Below the pieces are notes generated by a model, which saw only the letters and a list, made by a program, of their open reading frames with translations, did not search any database and was not told the origin of the DNA. 64,000 nucleotides of DNA from an uncultured Nitrospira sp. (GTDB lineage Bacteria > Nitrospirota > Nitrospiria > Nitrospirales > Nitrospiraceae). Position numbers and translations under genes: made by a program. This document shows positions 41,584 through 50,635 of this stretch, one piece after another; within the stretch, counting starts at the first letter, position 1; every line of letters starts with the position of its first letter. The stretch is from NCBI GenBank assembly GCA_902500825.1, contig CABVRX010000003.1:154142-218141 (forward strand). Direction: 5' to 3'.

Positions 41584-43475
41584 AACAGACTGCGGCGAAG
41601 CTTTTTCACTCCATCGCCGGGCGATATGGAAGCCTCGTGCTTGCTTACCGATCTTTTGTGGTCATCGGCACACAGTTGATCTTGATCCTGGCGGCCAACT
41701 TGACGGCTTTTGAGTTGCGCTTCGAGGGAGATATCCCTCCTGAATACAGGCAGATCATGTGGGACCATATGCCTGCGGTCCTATTGATTTTCGGTTCCAG
41801 TTTATGGGTGTTCGGAATTCAACGGGGGTTATGGAGGTATGTCGGTCTTTACGACTTAGGAAAGATCATTCTGACCTCGCTTGTCAGTGCGACAGTATTT
41901 TACGGAGTCATCCATTTGGCCGGAGGAATCAAGGAATACCCTCGATCGGTCATCGTTCTGACCGGTGTGTTGAACGGGTTGTACTTGGCGGGCATACGAT
42001 TGGCTGTGCGGGGGTTCCGGGAGTGGCTCCAGATCGTTGGGCCCACAGCCAGGCGAGTGTTGATCGTCGGCGCGGGACATGCCGGAGAGCTTTTGGTCAG
42101 AGACATGCTGGCGGATGCCAATTACAACAGTCTGCCGGTCGGGTTTGTAGACGATGATCCCGTCAAACGCAGGATGAAGATTCACGGCGTACCGGTCGTG
42201 GGAACGATTGATGAGATCAAGAAAGTGGCGGATCACCTGGGCGTGCAAGAGATTATCGTTGCCATTCCAACGGGCTCCACGACCGTGAAGCAAAAAATTC
42301 TGGCGGCTTCGGAAGGTTGTGCCGTCCCAATTAAGACCCTTCCCGACATCAAGCAGCTCCTGGGCGATCCCGTCTCGTTGTACCAGGTGCGACCGATGAG
42401 ATTGGAAGATCTGCTGCAGCGTGAGCCAATCCAGATGGAGCATCTGGAGCTGTCCACTCTCATCACAGGAAAGACAGTGCTTGTAACCGGCGCCGGCGGT
42501 TCAATCGGATCCGAGCTATGCCGGCAACTGGCGCGGTACAAACCAGCATCTCTGGTTCTGTTCGAGCGGTATGAAAATGCTCTTCATGCCCTGTTGCTAG
42601 AGTTGCGAGCGGCGTATCCTGAGGCAGCGATTGTTCCGATCATCGGGGACGTCACAGTCCCAGATCGCGTCATAGAGGTTTTTCAACAGACGAGCCCGGA
42701 CTTCGTCTTTCACGCCGCAGCGCACAAACATGTTCCGCTGATGGAACTCAATCCCAAAGAGGCGATTCGCAATAATATTCTTGGAACGCGCGTGGTCGCT
42801 GAAGCTGCTCTGCAAACGCGTGTAGACCGATTTGTTCTGATTTCAACAGATAAAGCCGTCAACCCGTCGAGCATCATGGGTGTCACCAAGAGGATAGCGG
42901 AGCACTTGATGCAGGAGTTCAACCACACCAGTCTCACAAAATTTACGGTCGTGCGGTTCGGCAATGTATTGGGAAGCAATGGGAGTGTGGTGCCCCTGTT
43001 CTCCGAACAGATCCGCAAAGGCGGGCCGGTAACCGTGACCCATCCGGAGATCAAGCGGTTTTTCATGACGATTCCGGAGGCCGTGCAGCTGGTTCTGCAA
43101 GCGAGTGTGATGGGGTTGGGAGGAGAAGTGTTCGTGCTGGATATGGGAGAACAAATTAAAGTCGCCGATCTGGCTCGAAACATGATCATGTTGGTTGGCC
43201 TCGTTCCGGGGAAGGACGTTGACATAGTCTTTACGGGACTTCGGCCCGGAGAAAAGTTATACGAGGAGCTGTTTGAGGACAGCGAGCACGTTGAGCCGAC
43301 CATCCATCCCAAGATTCATCGAGCTGTTGGGACGCCTGTCTCAGTGGGCGAATTGGGTGAATGGTTGGAGTCATTGCCGACGACTCTCCCCACACGCGAC
43401 GAAGAAGAACTGCTTCAAGATCTCAAACGACTTGTGCCCAGCTTTCAGCCGGATCTCTCTCAGAGAGTTTCGTAA
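41580..43475 (+). CDS. UDP-HexNAc 4,6-dehydratase, CapD/WbpM/PglF type, membrane-bound
   Basis: A 631-residue protein with four or so N-terminal transmembrane segments, a CoA-binding-like Rossmann domain (RRVLIVGAGHAGELLVRDML) and a C-terminal SDR dehydratase (VLVTGAGGSIGSELCRQLAR, HAAAHKHVPLME, LISTDKAVNPSSIMGVTKR). The long WbpM-type form has a Met-x3-Lys catalytic pair, and MGVTK here agrees with that. It makes UDP-4-keto-6-deoxy-HexNAc, which the reductase at 35120 could convert and the WbpL-like enzyme could load on lipid. ATG overlaps the GT9 stop. Confidence 0.92.
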   Translation: MKQTAAKLFHSIAGRYGSLVLAYRSFVVIGTQLILILAANLTAFELRFEGDIPPEYRQIMWDHMPAVLLIFGSSLWVFGIQRGLWRYVGLYDLGKIILTSLVSATVFYGVIHLAGGIKEYPRSVIVLTGVLNGLYLAGIRLAVRGFREWLQIVGPTARRVLIVGAGHAGELLVRDMLADANYNSLPVGFVDDDPVKRRMKIHGVPVVGTIDEIKKVADHLGVQEIIVAIPTGSTTVKQKILAASEGCAVPIKTLPDIKQLLGDPVSLYQVRPMRLEDLLQREPIQMEHLELSTLITGKTVLVTGAGGSIGSELCRQLARYKPASLVLFERYENALHALLLELRAAYPEAAIVPIIGDVTVPDRVIEVFQQTSPDFVFHAAAHKHVPLMELNPKEAIRNNILGTRVVAEAALQTRVDRFVLISTDKAVNPSSIMGVTKRIAEHLMQEFNHTSLTKFTVVRFGNVLGSNGSVVPLFSEQIRKGGPVTVTHPEIKRFFMTIPEAVQLVLQASVMGLGGEVFVLDMGEQIKVADLARNMIMLVGLVPGKDVDIVFTGLRPGEKLYEELFEDSEHVEPTIHPKIHRAVGTPVSVGELGEWLESLPTTLPTRDEEELLQDLKRLVPSFQPDLSQRVS

Positions 43476-43591
43476 TTTCTACATATCAAGTGCCGATTGT
43501 CCCCCTTCGTGTTATCGTCAAGTTCTACAGTTCTAACCGGCGACAACCGATAAGAACAGCGGGGAACCGCTTACAAGAGGAAGGTGTAGCA

Positions 43592-44332
43592 GTGAAAGGC
43601 GTGGTGCTGGCGGGAGGGTTGGGGACCAGGTTGTTGCCTCTTACCAAAGTCACAAACAAACACTTGCTTCCGGTCTATAACCGGCCAATGATTTATTATC
43701 CGATTCAGGCGCTGGTCGATGCGGGTGTGACGGAAATCATGTTGGTGACGGGTGGGAACAACGCGGGTGACTTTTTAAAATTGCTTGGGAACGGAAAAGA
43801 GTTTGGGCTCAAACATCTCAACTATACCTATCAGGAAGGTGAGGGCGGTATTGCCGACGCGCTTCGGTTGGCTGAGCATTTCGCCGATGGGGAATCCATC
43901 TGCGTGGTGTTGGGCGATAACATCATTCAAGGGAGCATTGCCAAGGCGGCGGATCACTTTCGTCGCCAGCGAAGAGGGGCAAAAATTCTCCTCAAAGAAG
44001 TCAAGGATCCGCAGCGGTTTGGCGTGCCGGTGTTGGAAGGAGAGCGTGTCGTCAAGATTGAAGAGAAACCGCTCCATCCTCGATCGCCGTATGCGGTCAC
44101 GGGCATTTATTTTTATGATCCACAAGTATTCGGGTTCATCCGATCGCTCAGACCCTCAGCTAGGGGGGAGCTCGAAATTACGGACGTCAACAACGCCTAC
44201 ATCGAGACCGGAATGCTGACATGGGATCTGCTTGAGGGATGGTGGACGGATGCCGGCACCATCGAATCTCTCTATCTAGCCAACCAATTGGTCGGCCAAA
44301 CCGGCGCCAACAATCTTAATGTGGCGGCATAG
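43592..44332 (+). CDS. rfbA: Glucose-1-phosphate thymidylyltransferase
   Basis: A 246-residue nucleotidyltransferase: KGVVLAGGLGTRLLPLTKVT, NKHLLPVYNRPMIYYPI, CVVLGDNIIQG (metal Asp) and GWWTDAGTIESL. It forms dTDP-glucose for the rhamnose or related 6-deoxyhexose route. Start is GTG 43592 with AGAGGAAGG upstream; the longer open frame from 43361 overlaps the previous gene. It is shorter than enterobacterial RfbA (about 290) and resembles the short RmlA-like class. The next gene starts directly after its TAG. Confidence 0.9.
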   Translation: MKGVVLAGGLGTRLLPLTKVTNKHLLPVYNRPMIYYPIQALVDAGVTEIMLVTGGNNAGDFLKLLGNGKEFGLKHLNYTYQEGEGGIADALRLAEHFADGESICVVLGDNIIQGSIAKAADHFRRQRRGAKILLKEVKDPQRFGVPVLEGERVVKIEEKPLHPRSPYAVTGIYFYDPQVFGFIRSLRPSARGELEITDVNNAYIETGMLTWDLLEGWWTDAGTIESLYLANQLVGQTGANNLNVAA

Positions 44333-45349
44333 ATGCGGATCCTCATCACCGGTGGAGCGGGTTTCATCGGTTCTCACCTTGTCCGACGTCTGCTGGACTC
44401 CGCACAGCACCTGGTCGTCAACCTTGATGCCCTCTGCTATTCGGGGAATCTGGCCAACCTGGACAGGGTAAGCCGACAGCCGGGGTATGTGTTTGTCCAC
44501 GGCGACATTTGCGATGGATCGTTGGTGTCATCCGTGCTTCGCAAATATCGAATCGAAGGCATCATCAATTGTGCGGCGGAGACGCATGTCGACCGTTCGA
44601 TTCTTGACCCGGGGTGCTTTGCGCGCACTGATGTCGTGGGCACGGGTGTGTTGCTTGAACAAGGACGACATGCCGGTGTGAAACGGTTTCTTCAAGTCAG
44701 CACGGACGAGGTGTACGGCAGTGTTGAATCCGGTCTGTCGACGGAAGAAGACCGGGTGGAGCCACGGAGCCCCTACTCGGCCAGTAAAGCAGGAGCGGAT
44801 TTCCTTGTGTTGAGTTACTGGACGACCTATCAATTTCCAGTGGTGGTGACGAGGGGCAGCAATACCTACGGCTCCAATCAGTATCCGGAGAAATTCGTTC
44901 CTCTCTTTGTGACGAATGCCATCGATGATCAGCTGTTGCCGTTGTACGGCGACGGCAGATACCGTCGTGATTGGCTTGCCGTTGAAGACCATTGTGCCGG
45001 GATCGAGCAGGCTTTTTTTGATGGAGAGCCGGGGACTGTGTACAACATTGGTGGAGGAAACGAGCGTGAAAATATCGTGGTCGCCGAGGAGATTCTCTCG
45101 CAACTAGGCAAGCCGAAGAGCTTGCTTCGTTTCGTGATAGACCGGCCTGGTCATGACCGCCGGTATGCGGTTGATAGCGGGAAGCTCCGTCGGCTCGGAT
45201 GGCGTCCAGTCGTGCCGTTCGAAGAAGGGCTGCGCGCGACTATTCAATGGTATCGAGAACATGAGTCCTGGTGGCGTCCCATCAAGTCCGGGGAGTTCCG
45301 GAAGTATTATGAGCAGATGTACGGCGCACGGTTGCAGCAAGCCAGCTGA
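44333..45349 (+). CDS. rfbB: dTDP-glucose 4,6-dehydratase
   Basis: A 338-residue extended SDR. RILITGGAGFIGSHLVRRLL is the NAD loop, CAAETHVDRSILDP and STDEVYGSVESG mark the 4,6-dehydratase class, and SPYSASKAGADFLVLSYWTT holds the Y-x3-K. RGSNTYGSNQYPEKFVPLFV confirms RmlB. It converts dTDP-glucose to the 4-keto-6-deoxy form. There are no bases between it and rfbA. Confidence 0.93.
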   Translation: MRILITGGAGFIGSHLVRRLLDSAQHLVVNLDALCYSGNLANLDRVSRQPGYVFVHGDICDGSLVSSVLRKYRIEGIINCAAETHVDRSILDPGCFARTDVVGTGVLLEQGRHAGVKRFLQVSTDEVYGSVESGLSTEEDRVEPRSPYSASKAGADFLVLSYWTTYQFPVVVTRGSNTYGSNQYPEKFVPLFVTNAIDDQLLPLYGDGRYRRDWLAVEDHCAGIEQAFFDGEPGTVYNIGGGNERENIVVAEEILSQLGKPKSLLRFVIDRPGHDRRYAVDSGKLRRLGWRPVVPFEEGLRATIQWYREHESWWRPIKSGEFRKYYEQMYGARLQQAS

Positions 45350-45433
45350 GAGGACGTTCGCCGCTGAATAGCCGCGAGTGACGCTGCCGAAAACTCCATC
45401 TATAACCTCCTCTCAGCCGAGTCCCTTGTCGAT

Positions 45434-46285
45434 ATGAGAGTTCTTCTTACTGGCGCCAATGGGCAACTAGGCAGCGCGCTTTGCGAAGTGCTTGGGTACG
45501 AAACAGTTATTCCCAAGGACTTACCGGACTTCAATCTTATGCACTCAGGCGTTGAAGAGGAGATTATCGGATGCGCTCCTGACCTGATCATCCATGCCGG
45601 GGCTTACACCGATGTCGATGGGGCCGAGCGAGAACCGGACCTCGCGATGGCAGTGAACGCCAAGGGGACGGAGCAGATTGCGCGTGCCGCTGTTCGGCTC
45701 AGAGCCCGCCTCATTTATATTTCTACAGACTATGTGTTCGATGGAAAGCAACGGATACCGTATGGTGAAGAAGATCGCCCCTGCCCGATCAACCGATATG
45801 GATTTTCAAAATGGAAAGGAGAACAAGCCGTTTTGACCTCCGGTGCCAGGACGCTTGTCATCCGAACCGCTTGGCTCTATGGAACGGCAGGCAAGAATTT
45901 TGTGAAGTCGATTATGCGGGCAGCAGGGAGTGAGCCGATCTTGAAGGTCGTGAATGATCAATCAGGTTGCCCTACGTATGCCGAAGACCTGGCCGCTGCC
46001 GTTGCTTCACTGGTCGAGAAGAATATAGAAGGGGTGATCCATGTCACCAATCGTGGGCAGTGTACGTGGTACGAGTTTGCGCAAGCCATCGTCCGCGAAA
46101 TGGGGCTCGGCTGTTCCATCATGCCGATTACGACGGAGCAGGCAGGACGTCTTGCGAAGCGGCCGCCATATTCTGTGTTGAGCCCAGATCGGTTGGTTGC
46201 ATTGGGGTTTGCGCTACCGGAATGGAGCCAGGCCCTGAAACGATTTGCCAAAGTCGCACCCCTGCCTCTTGGTTATTCTTCATGA
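45434..46285 (+). CDS. rfbD: dTDP-4-dehydrorhamnose reductase
   Basis: A 283-residue SDR: RVLLTGANGQLGSALCEVLG, HAGAYTDVDGAERE, YISTDYVFDG, NRYGFSKWKGEQAV (Y-x3-K) and IRTAWLYG, all typical of RmlD. It reduces the 4-keto group to give dTDP-L-rhamnose. The 3,5-epimerase RfbC, normally required before this step, is not encoded between rfbB and rfbD or elsewhere in the window. An 84-bp gap without clear signals precedes it. Confidence 0.9.
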   Translation: MRVLLTGANGQLGSALCEVLGYETVIPKDLPDFNLMHSGVEEEIIGCAPDLIIHAGAYTDVDGAEREPDLAMAVNAKGTEQIARAAVRLRARLIYISTDYVFDGKQRIPYGEEDRPCPINRYGFSKWKGEQAVLTSGARTLVIRTAWLYGTAGKNFVKSIMRAAGSEPILKVVNDQSGCPTYAEDLAAAVASLVEKNIEGVIHVTNRGQCTWYEFAQAIVREMGLGCSIMPITTEQAGRLAKRPPYSVLSPDRLVALGFALPEWSQALKRFAKVAPLPLGYSS

Positions 46286-46313
46286 GTGAGCGTTTCTCTC
46301 GGTCAAAAATCTT

Positions 46314-46341
46314 TTGCAATTGTTCTGAGGCTCGTTAAGAT
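46314..46341 (+). promoter_or_regulatory. Possible sigma-70-type promoter for the kdsC-manC-manB group
   Basis: TTGCAA at 46314-46319 and TAAGAT at 46336-46341 are separated by 16 bp. The pair lies in the 103-bp gap before the KdsC-like gene, about 47 bases ahead of its GTG. The match is moderate (4 of 6 in each box). Confidence 0.35.
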
Positions 46342-46388
46342 AGCAGTCGATTCTTACTGAGGCGTCCAGTTCTTCTTGTGATAAGCGC

Positions 46389-46946
46389 GTGAAATCGAAA
46401 GCTCGGCGAAAACCCGCGAAAAACCTCTTGCGGGAAATCAGATTGTTCGCAACCGATGTGGATGGAGTCCTCACCGATGCCGGTATGTATTATTCCGAGT
46501 CGGGTGATGAGTGGAAGAAGTTCAACACCCGAGATGGAATGGGGATCAAAATGCTGCAGAAGGCCGGCCTCATCACGGCAATTGTGACGCAGGAACGAAC
46601 CAGGTTGGTCGCTCGCCGGGCGGAAAAACTCGCGATTCCTGAACTTCATCAGGGAGTGATGGACAAGCTGCCGGTAATCCAGGATATGGCGAGGCGACAT
46701 GGTATCTCACTCCGGCAAGTTGCGTATATCGGCGACGATGTGAATGACATCGAATCCCTCCAGGCAGTGGGATTGTCAGCGGCGCCTGCGGATGGTCTTC
46801 CACACGTGTTGGACGTCGTCGACTATGTGTGCCGACGGAAAGGCGGGGAGGGGGCGGTGAGAGAACTTGCAGAAATGATACTCCTCTCTCTCACTGAGCC
46901 GAAGAATGCGGACAAGACGCGTCGAGGGGGCAAGCATGGCTCGTAA
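46389..46946 (+). CDS. kdsC: HAD phosphatase, KdsC-like
   Basis: A 185-residue HAD phosphatase without a large cap: LFATDVDGVLTDAGMYYSES (DxD), IVTQERTRLVARRAEKL and VAYIGDDVNDIESL. This is the type that cleaves 3-deoxy-D-manno-octulosonate 8-phosphate in the Kdo pathway. A GTG start at 46389 is used. Other Kdo genes are absent here, so a phosphatase for another nonulosonate or sugar acid is possible. Its 3' end overlaps manC by 11 bases. Confidence 0.8.
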   Translation: MKSKARRKPAKNLLREIRLFATDVDGVLTDAGMYYSESGDEWKKFNTRDGMGIKMLQKAGLITAIVTQERTRLVARRAEKLAIPELHQGVMDKLPVIQDMARRHGISLRQVAYIGDDVNDIESLQAVGLSAAPADGLPHVLDVVDYVCRRKGGEGAVRELAEMILLSLTEPKNADKTRRGGKHGS

Positions 46947-48387
46947 ATACTCACTGTATCCGGTGATTATGGCGGGAGGGAGCGGGACCAGGTTTTGGCC
47001 CTTGAGCCGCCATCTGTTTCCGAAGCAGCTCTTAAGGATCGGTGGAGAACATACGTTGATTCAACAGACCATGCGACGTGTCATAGGCTGCGCGCCGGCC
47101 GCTAATGTCCTGATCTCGACAAACGCGGCGCAGGCCGACTTGATTCGTGTGCAATTGGCGGATTGGAAGGAAGATCTCACGGAGGGATTTCTCCTCGAAC
47201 CAGAAGGACGTAACACGGCGCCCGCCATTGCGTTGGCGGCGCTCGAGGTGCTGACACGTGATCCTGATGGGCTCATGGTGGTGGTTCCGGCCGACCATGT
47301 GGTGACAGGACAACGCGACTTTGAAACTGCAGTCCGATTGGCCGCACGATTGGCTGCAGAGGGTTACTTGGTCACGTTCGGGATCAAACCGATCAGACCG
47401 GAAACCGGTTACGGCTATATCAAACCGAAAGGCAACGCGCTGCTCGGTAAACAGGGCAAGTTGCGAGGTTATCTTGTTCAAAAATTCGTAGAGAAACCCA
47501 ACGCCACGAAGGCTGCTCAGTACATGAAGGCCGGCGGCTATTTTTGGAATAGTGGGATGTTCGTGTGGCGGGCCGCCACGATCTTGGAGGAGATCGGCCT
47601 TCACCAGCCGGCGATCATGACCGCAATGGAACGGATCAAGAAGCTTAAAATGGATGGCGCCTCCAAGCAGACGATCGACGATGTGTATCGCCGAATCGTG
47701 TCGGTCTCTATCGATACCGGCGTGATGGAACGGTCGTTGAAGGCAGCCGTGGTGCCGGTGACGTTTAAATGGTCTGATGTCGGGAGTTGGGGCAGTTTGG
47801 ATGAGGTGGCGGAGAAGGACCCGTCCGGCAATGTGATCACCGGACGAGTAATCGATCTTGAGAGCAAACACTCGATTGTTTATGCGGATCGGCGTGTCGT
47901 TGCGACGATCGGGCTACACAATATGGTGGTGGTGGACACTCCGGATGCCACCCTGGTCTGTCCGAAATCCCGATCGCAGGATGTGAAAAAAATCGTCGAT
48001 ATTTTGAAACAACAGCAGGCGCCGGAACATTTGGAACATCTGACGGTTCAGCGACCTTGGGGCTCGTATACCGTGTTGGAGGAAGGCCCCGGATTCAAAG
48101 TGAAACGCGTCACCGTGAATCCAGGCGGGAGGCTTTCGCTCCAGATGCATCATCAACGCAGCGAACATTGGGTGGTGATCGGCGGTACGGCTCGCGTCAC
48201 AAGAGATCAAGAAGTCTTCGATCTGCAGGTCGGAGAAAGTACGGCTATTCCGGTGAAGACCACGCATCGATTGGAAAATCCTGGGCAAGAGACAGTGCAC
48301 ATCATCGAAGTGCAGAATGGGCCTTATCTTGGCGAGGATGATATCGTGCGGTTCAAGGATGACTACGGTCGGATAGCAAATAGTTGA
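46936..48387 (+). CDS. manC: Mannose-1-phosphate guanylyltransferase/mannose-6-phosphate isomerase (bifunctional type II)
   Basis: A 483-residue enzyme. The N-terminal nucleotidyltransferase has PVIMAGGSGTRFWPLSRHLF and PKQLL, VVVPADHVV, FVEKPNATKAAQYMKAGGYF. The C-terminal cupin isomerase domain has RPWGSYTVLEEGPGFKVKRV, LQMHHQRSEHWVVIGGTARV. It produces GDP-mannose from fructose-6-phosphate together with ManB. ATG 46936, preceded by GAGGGGG, is chosen over an in-frame ATG at 46906 inside kdsC. Confidence 0.93.
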   Translation: MARKYSLYPVIMAGGSGTRFWPLSRHLFPKQLLRIGGEHTLIQQTMRRVIGCAPAANVLISTNAAQADLIRVQLADWKEDLTEGFLLEPEGRNTAPAIALAALEVLTRDPDGLMVVVPADHVVTGQRDFETAVRLAARLAAEGYLVTFGIKPIRPETGYGYIKPKGNALLGKQGKLRGYLVQKFVEKPNATKAAQYMKAGGYFWNSGMFVWRAATILEEIGLHQPAIMTAMERIKKLKMDGASKQTIDDVYRRIVSVSIDTGVMERSLKAAVVPVTFKWSDVGSWGSLDEVAEKDPSGNVITGRVIDLESKHSIVYADRRVVATIGLHNMVVVDTPDATLVCPKSRSQDVKKIVDILKQQQAPEHLEHLTVQRPWGSYTVLEEGPGFKVKRVTVNPGGRLSLQMHHQRSEHWVVIGGTARVTRDQEVFDLQVGESTAIPVKTTHRLENPGQETVHIIEVQNGPYLGEDDIVRFKDDYGRIANS

Positions 48388-48409
48388 TTGGCTGAGTGGA
48401 GGAGGACTC

Positions 48410-49810
48410 GTGGGTTTGTTTCGAGAATATGATCTCCGGGGAATTGTCGGCAGTGAATTGACCGAGGATTTGGCGGAACGGTTGGGCCGAGCCTATTCCA
48501 CGTATGTGAATACGCGCGGAGTGAAAACCATCAGCGTGGGGCGTGATGGTCGGTTGAGTTCCCCGGCCCTCCACAAGGCGCTTTTGAAGGGGTTGCTTGC
48601 CGGCGGACTCGATGTCATCGACATCGGAATTTGTCCTTCCCCCTTGGTGTACTTCTCATTGTTCACCCTGCCGGTCGGCGGCGGGATCATGATTACCGGG
48701 AGTCACAACGCGGCAGAGTATAACGGGTTCAAGGTGTGTGTCGGTAAGACGTCCATCTATGGAGAAGAAATTCAGGAACTTCGAAGAGTGATGGAAAAAG
48801 GCACATTTGTGTCGGGAAGGGGGCATCTCTCCGAGCATCCGATTATTCCCGACTATCTGGCTTACATTCAGGAACACTTCTCTCATGTCCAAGCGAACCG
48901 GTTGCATGTCGTGATCGACAGCGGGAACGGCGCGGCGTCCCTTGTGGCCAAACAAGCGCTGGAGTTGTTGGGATGTAAGGTCACGGGGTTATACTGTGAT
49001 TTGGACGGACGTTTTCCCAATCACCATCCGGACCCTACGGTGCTAGAGAACTTGTCCGACCTCATGCAAGCGGTGAAGGATCATGGGGCGGATGTGGGAA
49101 TCGGGTATGACGGGGATGCGGACCGGATCGGCGCTGTTGATGAGCAGGGCGACGTGTTGTGGGGAGATCGCCTGTTGGTCCTCTACTCGCGTGACATCTT
49201 GGCCGTGAAATCGGGCGGCACCATCATCTCGGAAGTGAAGGCATCGCAGAGTCTTTATGATGACATCGTCAAACGCGGCGGGCGCGCCATCATGTGGAAG
49301 ACCGGTCATTCGCTGATGAAGGCGAAAATGAAGGAAGAGACGGCGGTATTGGCCGGTGAAATGTCAGGGCACATGTTTTTTGCGGATCGGTATTTCGGGT
49401 ACGACGATGCGGTCTATGCGTCGTGCCGGCTCGTAGAAATTTTGGCGAAGGCCAGACAGCCGCTTTCGGCTTTAGTGGCTGATCTTCCCCGATCGGTCGT
49501 CACCCCAGAGATACGAGTGGATCTTCCGGATACCGTCAAGTTCGATGTCGTTGAACGGATTTGCCGGAGATTCACCGAGTACTTGAAGACCAAACAGGGC
49601 CTCGGGCCGAGGCAACTGGTGCTTCAAAACCTGATCACGATCGACGGCGTCCGTGCGATATTCGATGACGGGTGGGGGCTTATCAGGGCTTCCAACACCC
49701 AACCGGCCTTAGTATTGAGATTTGAGGCGACATCTTCCGCACAACTCACCGTCATTCGAGCGCTCATTGAGGACGAACTCGCGGCGGCGAAACGGGCGCT
49801 CGGGTGCTAA
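48410..49810 (+). CDS. manB: Phosphomannomutase/phosphoglucomutase
   Basis: A 466-residue alpha-D-phosphohexomutase: LFREYDLRGIVGSELTEDLA at the start, the phosphoserine loop GGIMITGSHNAAEYNGFKV, metal loop GYDGDADRIGAVDEQGD, and the sugar-binding GEMSGHMFF. It supplies mannose-1-phosphate (or glucose-1-phosphate) to the neighbouring ManC. GTG 48410 has GGAGGAGG just upstream. Its stop overlaps the start of the DUF3108 gene. Confidence 0.92.
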   Translation: MGLFREYDLRGIVGSELTEDLAERLGRAYSTYVNTRGVKTISVGRDGRLSSPALHKALLKGLLAGGLDVIDIGICPSPLVYFSLFTLPVGGGIMITGSHNAAEYNGFKVCVGKTSIYGEEIQELRRVMEKGTFVSGRGHLSEHPIIPDYLAYIQEHFSHVQANRLHVVIDSGNGAASLVAKQALELLGCKVTGLYCDLDGRFPNHHPDPTVLENLSDLMQAVKDHGADVGIGYDGDADRIGAVDEQGDVLWGDRLLVLYSRDILAVKSGGTIISEVKASQSLYDDIVKRGGRAIMWKTGHSLMKAKMKEETAVLAGEMSGHMFFADRYFGYDDAVYASCRLVEILAKARQPLSALVADLPRSVVTPEIRVDLPDTVKFDVVERICRRFTEYLKTKQGLGPRQLVLQNLITIDGVRAIFDDGWGLIRASNTQPALVLRFEATSSAQLTVIRALIEDELAAAKRALGC

Positions 49811-50586
49811 GACTGTCCGCTTTCTGGCTCGTTTCCGTCTTGCTATTCCTTGTCGGTTCAATCGATGTAGAAGCGTTGGGCGAAACGACACGACCCTTCC
49901 AGATCGGAGAACGGCTGACGTACGAAGTCTCGTGGCTCAACCTGACGGCCGTGATCGCTGTGATGGAGGTGGCCCCCTTGGAAGGGACGAGGGGTAACGC
50001 GGTTGCCAAGTTGGTTGGGACAGCGCAATCAACACCGATCATCACAAAGTTTTTCCCGATCGATAATCGTGTCGAGTCAGAGCTCGATCTCGACACACTT
50101 GTTCCGGAACATATGACGTTCCATCGGCGTGAAGGCAAAAAGAAAGAAGATATCGAGTATGTCTTCCACCAGAAAGAGGGCATGGTAATGGCCGTCAGAG
50201 GAGGAACGACGGAGTCGCTCCCCATTCCGGCCGGGACACAGGATATCATTTCATGCTTGTACTATACCCGTACCGTCTTGCCGCCGAATCCTGGTGCCTC
50301 GTTGAAGATGAATGTGTATCATGACAAGAAAAATCGTCCGGTCGAGGTTCGTGTCGAAGCTGTTGAGACCATCGAGGGGGTATGGGGAAAGGCTGAGACC
50401 GTTCGAGTGCTTGTGATCATGCCGTTCCATGGACTGTTTATGAATCAAGGCAACATCCGTGTATGGGTCACGAATGATGAACGGAAGACCCCTGTCCGAA
50501 TGAAAGCGGAGGTCGTGCTGGGATCGATCGTTGCCGATCTGGTCGACGGCTTTGCGGGAATCGGATCGGCCGAGCAAAAGTATTGA
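49804..50586 (+). CDS. DUF3108 family exported protein
   Basis: A 260-residue protein with a cleavable-looking signal peptide (LRLSAFWLVSVLLFLVGSID, then VEALG) and a beta-rich body: FQIGERLTYEVSWLNLTAVI, FFPIDNRVESELDLDTLVPE, YYTRTVLPPN and NIRVWVTNDERKTPVRMKAE. These are the motifs of DUF3108, a family of periplasmic or outer-membrane-associated beta proteins of unknown function. GTG 49804 overlaps the manB stop. The linkage hints at a role at the cell envelope. Confidence 0.85.
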   Translation: MLRLSAFWLVSVLLFLVGSIDVEALGETTRPFQIGERLTYEVSWLNLTAVIAVMEVAPLEGTRGNAVAKLVGTAQSTPIITKFFPIDNRVESELDLDTLVPEHMTFHRREGKKKEDIEYVFHQKEGMVMAVRGGTTESLPIPAGTQDIISCLYYTRTVLPPNPGASLKMNVYHDKKNRPVEVRVEAVETIEGVWGKAETVRVLVIMPFHGLFMNQGNIRVWVTNDERKTPVRMKAEVVLGSIVADLVDGFAGIGSAEQKY

Positions 50587-50596
50587 AGAGAGATTA

Positions 50597-50625
50597 TTGT
50601 TCGGACAAGTCAAACCCGTTATACT
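50597..50625 (+). promoter_or_regulatory. Sigma-70-type promoter of fbp
   Basis: TTGTTC at 50597-50602 and TATACT at 50620-50625 are spaced by exactly 17 bp. The predicted start of transcription (about 50632) lies only a few bases before the ATG of fbp at 50636, which has no ribosome binding site, so the message may be leaderless. Confidence 0.6.
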
Positions 50626-50635
50626 GAGCGTCAGC

